DNA from: Luidia sarsii
Lineage: Eukaryota; Echinodermata; Asteroidea; Paxillosida; Luidiidae
NCBI GenBank assembly: GCA_949987565.1
Contig: OX465121.1
Location: 7,501,177 to 7,565,176, forward strand
Length of the DNA stretch: 64,000 bases
Reading direction: 5' to 3'
Shown: piece after piece, positions 1-14,400 of the stretch
How positions within the stretch are numbered: the first letter of the stretch is position 1
Layout: each line of letters starts with the position of its first letter
Position numbers and translations under genes: made by a program
The notes under the pieces: model-generated
What the model saw: only the letters and a program-made list of their open reading frames with translations
Told to the model about the DNA's origin: nothing
Databases searched by the model: none

Positions 1-2348
1 TTCTCAATTCGATAAAAAAACCAATTTATGTTTTTTTTGTATTTTCGGAAAGTTAATGTCTTGGAGGATATTATGTCCAAAGGATTTTTTTAAAATCCGT
101 CTCTAAATGTTGAAAATACAAGGCTTTCGTGGAAGTGTTTGTGCACTGTTTTCATGAAAATGTAAAGTTCCTGCCTTTTTGAATGGCCGCTTTCGAAGAG
201 TTAGAATGGCGCTGCTATATTGTGTCTGGTACCAAATGAACGCGCGAAGTCCCCTTGAATTATTTACAACAAAGTTCACACGGAAATAATTTTGATATCA
301 TTTGAAAGCTAATGGTATACTCTTTCACATCATTAGAAAATCTCAAAATCTCAAAAGTGGGGGTTATTCCTCATTATGCTGTGCCGGGTCACATATCTTC
401 TTTCCCTTCCTACCCTTGCTTAATTGTGACCCGGCACAGCGACATGAGGAATATCCCACCAAAACACTTTTCGAGTCAACAACGACTGAAGTCAAATATC
501 TTCTCAATTCGATAAAAAAATACAATTTAGGTTTTTTTGTATTTTCGGAAAGTTAATGTATTGGAGGATATTATGTCCAAAGGATTTTTTCAAAATCCGT
601 CTCTAAATGTTGAAAAAACAAGGCTTTCGTGGAAGTGTTTGTGCACTGTTTTCATGAAAATGTAAAGTTCCTGCCTTTTTGAATGGCCGCTTTCGAAGAG
701 TTAGAATGGCGCTGCTATATTGTGTCTGGTACCAAATGAACGCGCGAAGTCCCCTTGTACTATTTACAACAAAGTTCACACGGAAATAATTTTGATATCA
801 TTTGAAAATCTCAAAATCTCAAAAGTGGGGGTTATTCCTCATTATGCTGTGCCGGGTCACATATCTTCTTTCCCTTCCTCCATGGTCCAACCACCCTTGC
901 TTAATTGTGACCCGGCACAGCGACATGAGGAATATCCCACCAAAACACTTTTCAAGTCAACAACGACTGAAGTCAAATATCTATTCAATTCGATAAAAAA
1001 AACAATTTATGTTTTTTTTGTATTTTCGGAAAGTTAATGTATTGGAGGATATTATGTCCAAAGGATTTTTTCAAAATCCGTCTCTAAATGTTGAAAATAC
1101 AAGGCTTTCGTGGAAGTGTTTGTGCACTGTTTTCATGAAAATGTAAAGTTCCTGCCTTTTTGAATGGCCGCTTTCGAAGAGTTAGAATGGCGCTGCTATA
1201 TTGTGTCTGGTACCAAATGAACGCGCGAAGTCCCCTTGTACTATTTACAACAAAGTTCACACGGAAATAATTTTGAAATCATTTGAAATCCTCAAAATCT
1301 CAAAAGTGGGGGTTATTCCTCATTATGCTGTGCCGAGTCACATATCTTCTTTCCCTTCCTCCATGGTCCAACCACCCTTGCTTAATTGTGACCCGGCACA
1401 GCGACATGAGGAATATCCCACCAAAACACTTTTCGAGTCAACAACGACTGAAGTCAAATGTCTATTCAATTCGATAAAAAAACCAATTTATGTTTTTTTT
1501 GTATTTTCGGAAAGTTAATGTATTGGAGGATATTATGTCCAAAGGATTTTTTCAAAATCCGTCTCTAAATGTTGAAAATACAAGGCTTCCGTGGAAGTGT
1601 TTGTGCACTGTTTTCATGAAAATGTAAAGTTCCTGCCTTTTTGAATGGCCGCTTTCGAAGAGTTAGAATGGCGCTGCTATATTGTGTCTGGTACCAAATG
1701 AACGCGCGAAGGCCCCTTGTACTATTTACAACAAAGTTCACACGGAAATAATTTTGATATCATATTATTCCTCATTATGCTGTGCTGGGTCACATATCTT
1801 CTTTCCCTTCCTACCCTTGCTTAATTGTGACCCGGCACAGCGACATGAGGAATATCCAACCAAAACACTTTTTGAATGGCCTTTTTGAATGGCCGCTTTC
1901 GAAGAGTTAGAATGGCGCTGCTATATTGTGTCTGGTACCAAATGAACGCGCGAAGTCCCCTTGTACTATTTACAACAAAGTTCACACGGAAATAATTTTG
2001 ATATCATTTGAAAATCTCAAAATCTCAAAAGTGGGGGTTATTCCTCATTATGCTGTGCTGGGTCACATATCTTCTTTCCCTTCCTCCATGGTCCAACCAC
2101 CCTTGCTTAATTGTGACCCGGCACAGCGACATGAGGAATATCCCACCAAAACATTTTTCGAGTCAACAACGACTGAAGTCAAATATCTTCTCAATTCGAT
2201 GAAAAAAAACAATTTAGGTTTTTTTGTATTTTCGGAAAGTTAATGTATTGGAAGATATTATGTCGAAAGGATTTTTTCAAAATCCGTCTCTAAATGTTGA
2301 AAAAAACAAGGCTTTCGTGGAAGTGTTTGTGCACTGTTTTCATGAAAA

Positions 2349-2472
2349 TGTAAAGTTCCTGCATTTTTGAATGGCCGCTTTCGAAGAGTTAGAATGGCGC
2401 TGCTATATTGTGTAAAGTTCCTGCATTTTTGAATGGCCGCTTTCGAAGAGTTAGAATGGCGCTGCTATATTG
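2349..2472. repeat. 62-bp tandem duplication inside a satellite unit
   Basis: A 62-bp segment starting gtaaagttcctgc and ending ctatattgt is present twice in a row, with a junction reading attgtgtaaagttcc near 2,411. The same junction occurs near 6,161 and 8,845, and nowhere else that I saw. It marks units copied from a single ancestor. Confidence 0.8.
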
Positions 2473-5400
2473 TGTCTGGTACCAAATGAACGCGCGAAGG
2501 CCCCTTGTACTATTTACAACAAAGTTCACACGGAAATAATTTTGATATCATATTATTCCTCATTATGCTGTGCTGGGTCACATATCTTCTTTCCCTTCCT
2601 ACCCTTGCTTAATTGTGACCCGGCACAGCGACATGAGGAATATCCAACCAAAACACTTTTTGAATGGCCTTTTTGAATGGCCGCTTTCGAAGAGTTAGAA
2701 TGGCGCTGCTATATTGTGTCTGGTACCAAATGAACGCGCGAAGTCCCCTTGTACTATTTACAACAAAGTTCACACGGAAATAATTTTGATATCATATTAT
2801 TCCTCATTATGTTGTGCTGGGTCACATATCTTCTTTCCCTTCCTACCCTTGCTTAATTGTGACCCGGCACAGCGACATGAGGAATATCCAACCAAAACAC
2901 TTTTTGAATGGCCTTTTTGAATGGCCGCTTTCGAAGAGTTAGAATGGCGCTGCTATATTGTGTCTGGTACCAAATGAACGCGCGAAGTCCCCTTGTACTA
3001 TTTACAACAAAGTTCACACGGAAATAATTTTGATATCATATTATTCCTCAATATGTTGTGCTGGGTCACATATCTTCTTTCCCTTCCTACCCTTGCTTAA
3101 TTGTGACCCGGCACAGCGACATGAGGAATATCCAACCAAAACACTTTTTGAATGGCCTTTTTGAATGGCCGCTTTCGAAGAGTTAGAATGGCGCTGCTAT
3201 ATTGTGTCTGGTACCAAATGAACGCGCGAAGTCCCCTTGTACTATTTACAACAAAGTTCACACGGAAATAATTTTGATATCATTTGAAAGCTAATGGTAT
3301 ACTCTTTCACATCATTAGAAAATCTCAAAATCTCAAAAGTGGGGGTTATTCCTCATTATGCTGTGCCGGGTCACATATCTTCTTTCCCTTCCTACCCTTG
3401 CTTAATTGTGACCCGGCACAGCGACATGAGGAATATCCCACCAAAACACTTTTCGAGTCAACAACGACTGAAGTCAAATATCTTCTCAATTCGATTAAAA
3501 AACCAATTTTTTTTTTGTTGTATTTTCGGAAAGTTAATGTATTGGAGGATATTATGTCCAAAGGATTTTTTCAAAATCCGTCTCTAAATGTTGAAAAAAC
3601 AAGGCTTTCGTGGAAGTGTTTGTGCACTGTTTTCATGAAAATGTAAAGTTCCTGCATTTTTGAATGGCCGCTTTCGAAGAGTTAGAATGGCGCTGCTATA
3701 TTGTGTCTGGTACCAAATGAACGCGCGAAGGCCCCTTGTACTATTTACAACAAAGTTCACACGGAAATAATTTTGATATCATATTATTCCTCATTATGCT
3801 GTGCTGGGTCACATATCTTCTTTCCTTTCCTACCCTTGCTTAATTGTGACCCGGCACAGCGACATGAGGAATATCCAACCAAAACACTTTTTGAATGGCC
3901 GCTTTCGAAGAGTTAGAATGGCGCTGCTATATTGTGTCTGGTACCAAATGACCGCGCGAAGGCCCCTTGTACTATTTACAACAAAGTTCACACGGAAATA
4001 ATTTTGATATCATATTATTCCTCATTATGCTGTGCTGGGTCACATATCTTCTTTCCCTTCCTACCCTTGCTTAATTGTGACCCTGCACAGCGACATGAGG
4101 AATATCCAACCAAAACACTTTTTGAATGGCCTTTTTGAATGGCCGCTTTCGAAGAGTTAGAATGGCGCTGCTATATTGTGTCTGGTACCAAATGAACGCG
4201 CGAAGTCCCCTTGTACTATTTACAACAAAGTTCACACGGAAATAATTTTGATATCATTTGAAAGCTAATGGTATACTCTTTCACATCATTAGAACATCTC
4301 AAAATCTCAAAAGTGGGGGTTATTCCTCATTATGCTGTGCCGGGTCACATATCTTCTTTCCCTTCCTACCCTTGCTTAATTGTGACCCGGCACAGCGACA
4401 TGAGGAATATCCCACCAAAACACTTTTCGAGTCAACAACGACTGAAGTCAAATATCTTCTCAATTCGATAAAAAAAAACAATTGAGTTTTTTTTGTATTT
4501 TCAGAAAGTTAATGTATTGGAGGATATTATGTCCAAAGGATTTTTTCAAAATCCGTCTCTAAATGTTGAAAAAACAAGGCTTTCGTGGAAGTGTTCGTGC
4601 ACTGTTTTCATGAAAATGTAAAGTTCCTGCCTTTTTGAATGGCCGCTTTCGAAGAGTTAGAATGGCGCTGCTATATTGTGTCTGGTACCAAATGAACGCG
4701 CGAAGTCCCCTTGAACTATTTACAACAAAGTTCACACGGAAATAATTTTGATATCATTTGAAAGCTAATGGTATACTTTTTCACATCATTAGAAAATCTC
4801 AAAATCTTAAAAGTGGGGGTTATTCCTCATTATGCTGTGCCGGGTCACATATCTTCTTTCCCTTCCTACCCTTGCTTAATTGTGACCCGGCACAGCGACA
4901 TGAGGAATATCCCACCAAAACACTTTTCGAGTCAACAACGACTGAAGTCAAATATCTTCTCAATTCGATAAAAAAAAACAATTTAGGTTTTTTTGTATTT
5001 TCAGAAAGTTAATGTATTGGAGGATATTATGTCCAAAGGATTTTTTCAAAATCCGTCTCTAAATGTTGAAAAAACAAGGCTTTCGTGGAAGTGTTTGTGC
5101 ACTGTTTTCATGAAAATGTAAAGTTCCTGCCTTTTTGAATGGCCGCTTTCGAAGAGTTAGAATGGCGCTGCTATATTGTGTCTGGTACCAAATGAACGCG
5201 CGAAGTCCCCTTGTACTATTTACAACAAAGTTCACACGGAAATAATTTTGATATCATTTGAAAATCTCAAAATCTCAAAAGTGGGGGTTATTCCTCATTA
5301 TGCTGTGCCGGGTCACATATCTTCTTTCCCTTCCTCCATGGTCCAACCACCCTTGCTTAATTGTGACCCGGCACAGCGACATGAGAAATATCCCACCAAA

Positions 5401-8400
5401 ACACTTTTCGAGTCAACAACGACTGAAGTCAAATGTCTATTCAAATCGATAAAAAAACCAATTTATGTTTTTTTTGTATTTTCGGAAAGTTAATGTATTG
5501 GAGGATATTATGTCCAAAGGATTTTTTCAAAATCCGTCTCTAAATGTTGAAAATACAAGGCTTTCGTGGAAGTGTTCGTGCACTGTTTTCATGAAAATGT
5601 AAAGTTCCTGCCTTTTTGAATGGCCGCTTTCGAAGAGTTAGAATGGCGCTGCTATATTGTGTCTGGTACCAAATGAACGCGCGAAGTCCCCTTGAACTAT
5701 TTACAACAAAGTTCACACGGAAATAATTTTAATATCATTTGAAAGCTAATGGTATACTTTTTCACATCATTAGAAAATCTCAAAATCTCAAAAGTGGGGG
5801 TTATTCCTCATTATGCTGTGCCGGGTCACATATCTTCTTTCCCTTCCTACCCTTGCTTAATTGTGACCCGGCACAGCGACATGAGGAATATCCCACCAAA
5901 ACATTTTTCGAGTCAACAACGACTGAAGTCAAATATCTTCTCAATTCGATGAAAAAAAACAATTTAGGTTTTTTTGTATTTTCGGAAAGTTAATGTATTG
6001 GAAGATATTATGTCGAAAGGATTTTTTCAAAATCCGTCTCTAAATGTTGAAAAAAACAAGGCTTTCGTGGAAGTGTTTGTGCACTGTTTTCATGAAAATG
6101 TAAAGTTCCTGCATTTTTGAATGGCCGCTTTCGAAGAGTTAGAATGGCGCTGCTATATTGTGTAAAGTTCCTGCATTTTTGAATGGCCGCTTTCGAAGAG
6201 TTAGAATGGCGCTGCTATATTGTGTCTGGTACCAAATGAACGCGCGAAGGCCCCTTGTACTATTTACAACAAAGTTCACACGGAAATAATTTTGATATCA
6301 TATTATTCCTCATTATGCTGTGCTGGGTCACATATCTTCTTTCCCTTCCTACCCTTGCTTAATTGTGACCCGGCACAGCGACATGAGGAATATCCAACCA
6401 AAACACTTTTTGAATGGCCTTTTTGAATGGCCGCTTTCGAAGAGTTAGAATGGCGCTGCTATATTGTGTCTGGTACCAAATGAACGCGCGAAGTCCCCTT
6501 GTACTATTTACAACAAAGTTCACACGGAAATAATTTTGATATCATTTGAAAGCTAATGGTATACTCTTTCACATCATTAGAAAATCTCAAAATCTCAAAA
6601 GTGGGGGTTATTCCTCATTATGCTGTGCCGGGTCACATATCTTCTTTCCCTTCCTACCCTTGCTTAATTGTGACCCGGCACAGCGACATGAGGAATATCC
6701 CACCAAAACACTTTTCGAGTCAACAACGACTGAAGTCAAATATCTTCTCAATTCGATTAAAAAACCAATTTTTTTTTTTTTGTATTTTCGGAAAGTTAAT
6801 GTATTGGAGGATATTATGTCCAAAGGATTTTTTCAAAATCCGTCTCTAAATGTTGAAAAAACAAGGCTTTCGTGGAAGTGTTTGTGCACTGTTTTCATGA
6901 AAATGTAAAGTTCCTGCCTTTTTGAATGGCCGCTTTCGAAGAGTTAGAATGGCGCTGCTATATTGTGTCTGGTACCAAATGAACGCGCGAAGTCCCCTTG
7001 TACTATTTACAACAAAGTTCACACGGAAATAATTTTGATATCATTTGAAATCCTCAAAATCTCAAAAGTGGGGGTTATTCCTCATTATGCTGTGCCGGGT
7101 CACATATCTTCTTTCCCTTCCTCCATGGTCCAACCACCCTTGCTTAATTGTGACCCGGCACAGCGACATGAGGAATATCCCACCAAAACACTTTTCGAGT
7201 CAACAACGACTGAAGTCAAATATCTTCTCAATTCGATAAACAAACCTATTTATGTTTTTTTTGTATTTTCGGAAAGTTAATGTATTGGAGAATATTATGT
7301 CCAAAGGATTTTTTCAAAATCCGTCTCTAAATGTTGAAAAAACAAGGCTTTCGTGGAAGTGTTTGTGCACTGTTTTCATGAAAATGTAAAGTTCCTGCAT
7401 TTTTGAATGGCCGCTTTCGAAGAGTTAGAATGGCGCTGCTATATTGTGTCTGGTACCAAATGAACGCGCGAAGGCCCCTTGTACTATTTACAACAAAGTT
7501 CACACGGAAATAATTTTGATATCATATTATTCCTCATTATGCTGTGCTGGGTCACATATCTTCTTTCCCTTCCTACCCTTGCTTAATTGTGACCCGGCAC
7601 AGCGACATGAGGAATATCCAACCAAAACACTTTTTGAATGGCCGCTTTCGAAGAGTTAGAATGGCGCTGCTATATTGTGTCTGGTACCAAATGACCGCGC
7701 GAAGGCCCCTTGTACTATTTACAACAAAGTTCACACGGAAATAATTTTGATATCATATTATTCCTCATTATGCTGTGCTGGGTCACATATCTTCTTTCCC
7801 TTCCTACCCTTGCTTAATTGTGACCCGGCACAGCGACATGAGGAATATCCCACCAAAACACTTTTCGAGTCAACAACGACTGAAGTCAAATATCTTCTCA
7901 ATTCGATAAAAAAAAAACAATTTAGGTTTTTTTGTATTTTCAGAAAGTTAATGTATTGGAGGATATTATGTCCAAAGGATTTTTTCAAAATCCGTCTCTA
8001 AATGTTGAAAAAAACAAGGCTTTCGTGGAAGTGTTTGTGCACTGTTTTCATGAAAATGTAAAGTTCCTGCCTTTTTGAATGGCCGCTTTCGAAGAGTTAG
8101 AATGGCGCTGCTATATTGTGTCTGGTACCAAATGAACGCGCGAAGGCCCCTTGTACTATTTACAACAAAGTTCACACGGAAATAATTTTGATATCATATT
8201 ATTCCTCATTATGCTGTGCTGGGTCACATATCTTCTTTCCCTTCCTACCCTTGCTTAATTGTGACCCGGCACAGCGACATGAGGAATATCCAACCAAAAC
8301 ACTTTTTGAATGGCCTTTTTGAATGGCCGCTTTCGAAGAGTTAGAATGGCGCTGCTATATTGTGTCTGGTACCAAATGAACGCGCGAAGTCCCCTTGTAC

Positions 8401-11400
8401 TATTTACAACAAAGTTCACACGGAAATAATTTTGATATCATTTGAAAATCTCAAAATCTCAAAAGTGGGGGTTATTCCTCATTATGCTGTGCTGGGTCAC
8501 ATATCTTCTTTCCCTTCCTCCATGGTCCAACCACCCTTGCTTAATTGTGACCCGGCACAGCGACATGAGGAATATCCCACCAAAACATTTTTCGAGTCAA
8601 CAACGACTGAAGTCAAATATCTTCTCAATTCGATGAAAAAAAACAATTTAGGTTTTTTTGTATTTTCGGAAAGTTAATGTATTGGAAGATATTATGTCGA
8701 AAGGATTTTTTCAAAATCCGTCTCTAAATGTTGAAAAAAACAAGGCTTTCGTGGAAGTGTTTGTGCACTGTTTTCATGAAAATGTAAAGTTCCTGCATTT
8801 TTGAATGGCCGCTTTCGAAGAGTTAGAATGGCGCTGCTATATTGTGTAAAGTTCCTGCATTTTTGAATGGCCGCTTTCGAAGAGTTAGAATGGCGCTGCT
8901 ATATTGTGTCTGGTACCAAATGAACGCGCGAAGGCCCCTTGTACTATTTACAACAAAGTTCACACGGAAATAATTTTGATATCATATTATTCCTCATTAT
9001 GCTGTGCTGGGTCACATATCTTCTTTCCCTTCCTACCCTTGCTTAATTGTGACCCGGCACAGCGACATGAGGAATATCCAACCAAAACACTTTTTGAATG
9101 GCCTTTTTGAATGGCCGCTTTCGAAGAGTTAGAATGGCGCTGCTATATTGTGTCTGGTACCAAATGAACGCGCGAAGTCCCCTTGTACTATTTACAACAA
9201 AGTTCACACGGAAATAATTTTGATATCATATTATTCCTCATTATGTTGTGCTGGGTCACATATCTTCTTTCCCTTCCTACCCTTGCTTAATTGTGACCCG
9301 GCACAGCGACATGAGGAATATCCAACCAAAACACTTTTTGAATGGCCTTTTTGAATGGCCGCTTTCGAAGAGTTAGAATGGCGCTGCTATATTGTGTCTG
9401 GTACCAAATGAACGCGCGAAGTCCCCTTGTACTATTTACAACAAAGTTCACACGGAAATAATTTTGATATCATATTATTCCTCAATATGTTGTGCTGGGT
9501 CACATATCTTCTTTCCCTTCCTACCCTTGCTTAATTGTGACCCGGCACAGCGACATGAGGAATATCCAACCAAAACACTTTTTGAATGGCCTTTTTGAAT
9601 GGCCGCTTTCGAAGAGTTAGAATGGCGCTGCTATATTGTGTCTGGTACCAAATGAACGCGCGAAGTCCCCTTGTACTATTTACAACAAAGTTCACACGGA
9701 AATAATTTTGATATCATTTGAAAGCTAATGGTATACTCTTTCACATCATTAGAAAATCTCAAAATCTCAAAAGTGGGGGTTATTCCTCATTATGCTGTGC
9801 CGGGTCACATATCTTCTTTCCCTTCCTACCCTTGCTTAATTGTGACCCGGCACAGCGACATGAGGAATATCCCACCAAAACACTTTTCGAGTCAACAACG
9901 ACTGAAGTCAAATATCTTCTCAATTCGATTAAAAAACCAATTTTTTTTTTTTTGTATTTTCGGAAAGTTAATGTATTGGAGGATATTATGTCCAAAGGAT
10001 TTTTTCAAAATCCGTCTCTAAATGTTGAAAAAACAAGGCTTTCGTGGAAGTGTTTGTGCACTGTTTTCATGAAAATGTAAAGTTCCTGCCTTTTTGAATG
10101 GCCGCTTTCGAAGAGTTAGAATGGCGCTGCTATATTGTGTCTGGTACCAAATGAACGCGCGAAGTCCCCTTGTACTATTTACAACAAAGTTCACACGGAA
10201 ATAATTTTGATATCATTTGAAATCCTCAAAATCTCAAAAGTGGGGGTTATTCCTCATTATGCTGTGCCGGGTCACATATCTTCTTTCCCTTCCTCCATGG
10301 TCCAACCACCCTTGCTTAATTGTGACCCGGCACAGCGACATGAGGAATATCCCACCAAAACACTTTTCGAGTCAACAACGACTGAAGTCAAATATCTTCT
10401 CAATTCGATAAACAAACCTATTTATGTTTTTTTTGTATTTTCGGAAAGTTAATGTATTGGAGAATATTATGTCCAAAGGATTTTTTCAAAATCCGTCTCT
10501 AAATGTTGAAAAAACAAGGCTTTCGTGGAAGTGTTTGTGCACTGTTTTCATGAAAATGTAAAGTTCCTGCATTTTTGAATGGCCGCTTTCGAAGAGTTAG
10601 AATGGCGCTGCTATATTGTGTCTGGTACCAAATGAACGCGCGAAGGCCCCTTGTACTATTTACAACAAAGTTCACACGGAAATAATTTTGATATCATATT
10701 ATTCCTCATTATGCTGTGCTGGGTCACATATCTTCTTTCCCTTCCTACCCTTGCTTAATTGTGACCCGGCACAGCGACATGAGGAATATCCAACCAAAAC
10801 ACTTTTTGAATGGCCGCTTTCGAAGAGTTAGAATGGCGCTGCTATATTGTGTCTGGTACCAAATGACCGCGCGAAGGCCCCTTGTACTATTTACAACAAA
10901 GTTCACACGGAAATAATTTTGATATCATATTATTCCTCATTATGCTGTGCTGGGTCACATATCTTCTTTCCCTTCCTACCCTTGCTTAATTGTGACCCGG
11001 CACAGCGACATGAGGAATATCCAACCAAAACACTTTTTGAATGGCCTTTTTGAATGGCCGCTTTCGAAGAGTTAGAATGGCGCTGCTATATTGTGTCTGG
11101 TACCAAATGAACGCGCGAAGTCCCCTTGAACTATTTACAACAAAGTTCACACGGAAATAATTTTGATATCATTTGAAAGCTAATGGTATACTTTTTCACA
11201 TCATTAGAAAATCTCAAAATCTTAAAAGTGGGGGTTATTCCTCATTATGCTGTGCCGGGTCACATATCTTCTTTCCCTTCCTACCCTTGCTTAATTGTGA
11301 CCCGGCACAGCGACATGAGGAATATCCCACCAAAACACTTTTCGAGTCAACAACGACTGAAGTCAAATATCTTCTCAATTCGATAAAAAAAAACAATTTA

Positions 11401-14400
11401 GGTTTTTTTGTATTTTCAGAAAGTTAATGTATTGGAGGATATTATGTCCAAAGGATTTTTTCAAAATCCGTCTCTAAATGTTGAAAAAACAAGGCTTTCG
11501 TGGAAGTGTTTGTGCACTGTTTTCATGAAAATGTAAAGTTCCTGCCTTTTTGAATGGCCGCTTTCGAAGAGTTAGAATGGCGCTGCTATATTGTGTCTTG
11601 TACCAAATGGACGCGCGAAGTCCCCTTGTACTATTTACAGCAAAGTTCACACGGAAATAATTTTGATATCATTTGAAATCCTCAAAATCTCAAAAGTGGG
11701 GGTTATTCCTCATTATGCTGTGCCGGGTCACATATCTTCTTTCCCTTCCTCCATTGTCCAACCACCCTTGCTTAATTGTGACCCGGCACAGCGACATGAG
11801 GAATATCCCACCAAAACACTTTTCGAGTCAACAACGACTGAAGTCAAATATCTTCTCAATTCGATAAAAAAAAGCAATTTAGGTTTTTTTGTATTTTCGG
11901 AAAGTTAATGTATTGGAGGATATTATGTCCAAAGGATTTTTTTAAAATCCGTCTCTAAATGTTGAAAAAACAAGGCTTTCGTGGAAGTGTTTGTGCACTG
12001 TTTTCATGAAAATGTAAAGTTCCTGCCTTTTTGAATGGCCGCTTTCGAAGAGTTAGAATGGCGCTGCTATATTGTGTCTGGTACCAAATGAACGCGCGAA
12101 GTCCCCTGGTACTATTTACAACAAAGTTCACACGGAAATAATTTTGATATCATTTGAAAATCTGAAAATCTCAAAAGTGGGGGTTATTCCTCATTATGCT
12201 GTGCCGGGTCACATATCTTCTTTCCCTTCCTCCATGGTCCAACCACCCTTGCTTAATTGTGACCCGGCACAGCGACATGAGGAATATCCCACCAAAACAC
12301 TTTTCGAGTCAACAACGACTGAAGTCAAATATCTTCTCAATTCGATAAAAAAACCAATTTATGTTTTTTTTGTATTTTCGAAAAGTTAATGTATTGGAGG
12401 ATATTATGTCCAAAGGATTTTTTTAAAATCCGTCTCTAAATGTTGAAAAAACAAGGCTTTCGTGGAAGTGTTTGTGCACTGTTTTCATGAAAATGTAAAG
12501 TTCCTGCCTTTTTGAATGGCCGCTTTCGAAGAGTTAGAATGGCGCTGCTATATTGTGTCTGGTACCAAATGAACGCGCGAAGTCCCCTTGTACTATTTAC
12601 AACAAAGTTCACACGGAAATAATTTTGATATCATTTGAAATCCTCAAAATCTCAAAAGTGGGGGTTATTCCTCATTATGCTGTGCCGGGTCACATATCTT
12701 CTTTCCCTTCCTCCATGGTCCAACCACCCTTGCTTAATTGTGACCCGGCACAGCGACATGAGGAATATCCCACCAAAACACTTTTCGAGTCAACAACGAC
12801 TGAAGTCAAATATCTTCTCAATTCGATGAAAAAACCAATTTATGGTTTTTTTTTTTTTCGGAAAGTTAATGTATTGGAGGATATTATGTCCAAAGGATTT
12901 TTTCAAAATCCGTCTCTAAATGTTGAAAAAACAAGGCTTTCGTAAAAGTGTTTGTGCACTGTTTTCATGAAAATGTAAAGTTCCTGCCTTTTTGAATGGC
13001 CGCTTTCGAAGAGTTAGAATGGCGCTGCTATATTGTGTCTGGTACCAAATGAACGCGCGAAGTCCCCTTGTACTATTTACAACAAAGTTCACACGGAAAT
13101 AATTTTGATATCATTTGAAATCCTCAAAATCTCAAAAGTGGGGGTTATTCCTCATTATGCTGTGCCGGGTCACATATCTTCTTTCCCTTCCTCCATGGTC
13201 CAACCACCCTTGCTTAATTGTGACCCGGCACAGCGACATGAGGAATATCCCACCAAAACACTTTTCGAGTCAACAACGACTGAAGTCAAATATCTATTCA
13301 ATTCGATAAAAAAACCAATTGATGTTTTTTTTGTATTTTCGGAAAGTTAATGTATTGGAGGATATTATGTCCAAAGGATTTTTTCAAAATCCGTCTCTAA
13401 ATGTTGAAAAAACAAGGCTTTCGTGGAAGTGTTTGTGCACTGTTTTCATGAAAATGTAAAGTTCCTGCATTTTTGAATGGCCGCTTTCGAAGAGTTAGAA
13501 TGGCGCTGCTATATTGTGTCTGGTACCAAATGAACGCGCGAAGGCCCCTTGTACTATTTACAACAAAGTTCACACGGAAATAATTTTGATATCATTTGAA
13601 AGCTAATGGTATACTCTTTCACATCATTAGAAAATCTCAAAATCTCAAAAGTGGGGGTTATTCTTCATTATGCTGTGCCGGGTCACATATCTTCTTTCCC
13701 TTCCTACCCTTGCTTAATTGTGACCCGGCACAGCGACATGAGGAATATCCCACCAAAACACTTTTCGAGTCAACAACGACTGAAGTCAAATATCTTCTCA
13801 ATTCGATAAAAAAAAACAATTTAGGTTTTTTTGTATTTTCGGAAAGTTAATGTATTGGAGGATATTATGTTTAAAGGATTTTTTCAAAATCCGTCTCTAA
13901 ATGTTGAAAAAACAAGGCTTTCGTGGAAGTGTTTGTGCACTGTTTTCATGAAAATGTAAAGTTCCTGCCTTTTTGAATGGCCGCTTTCGAAGAGTTAGAA
14001 TGGCGCTGCTATATTGTGTCTGGTACCAAATGAACGCGCGAAGTCCCCTTGTACTATTTACAACAAAGTTCACACGGAAATAATTTTGATATCATTTGAA
14101 ATCCTCAAAATCTCAAAAGTGGGGGTTATTCCTCATTATGCTGTGCCGAGTCACATATCTTCTTTCCCTTCCTTAATGGTCCAACCACCCTTGCTTAATT
14201 GTGACCCGGCACAGCGACATGAGGAATATCCCACCAAAACACTTTTCGAGTCAACAACGACTGAAGTCAAATATCTTCTCAATTCGATAAAAAAACCAAT
14301 TTTTTTTTTTTTTGTATTTTCGGAAAGTTAATGTATTGGAGGATATTATGTCCAAAGGATTTTTTCAAAATCCGTCTCTAAATGTTGAAAAAACAAGGCT

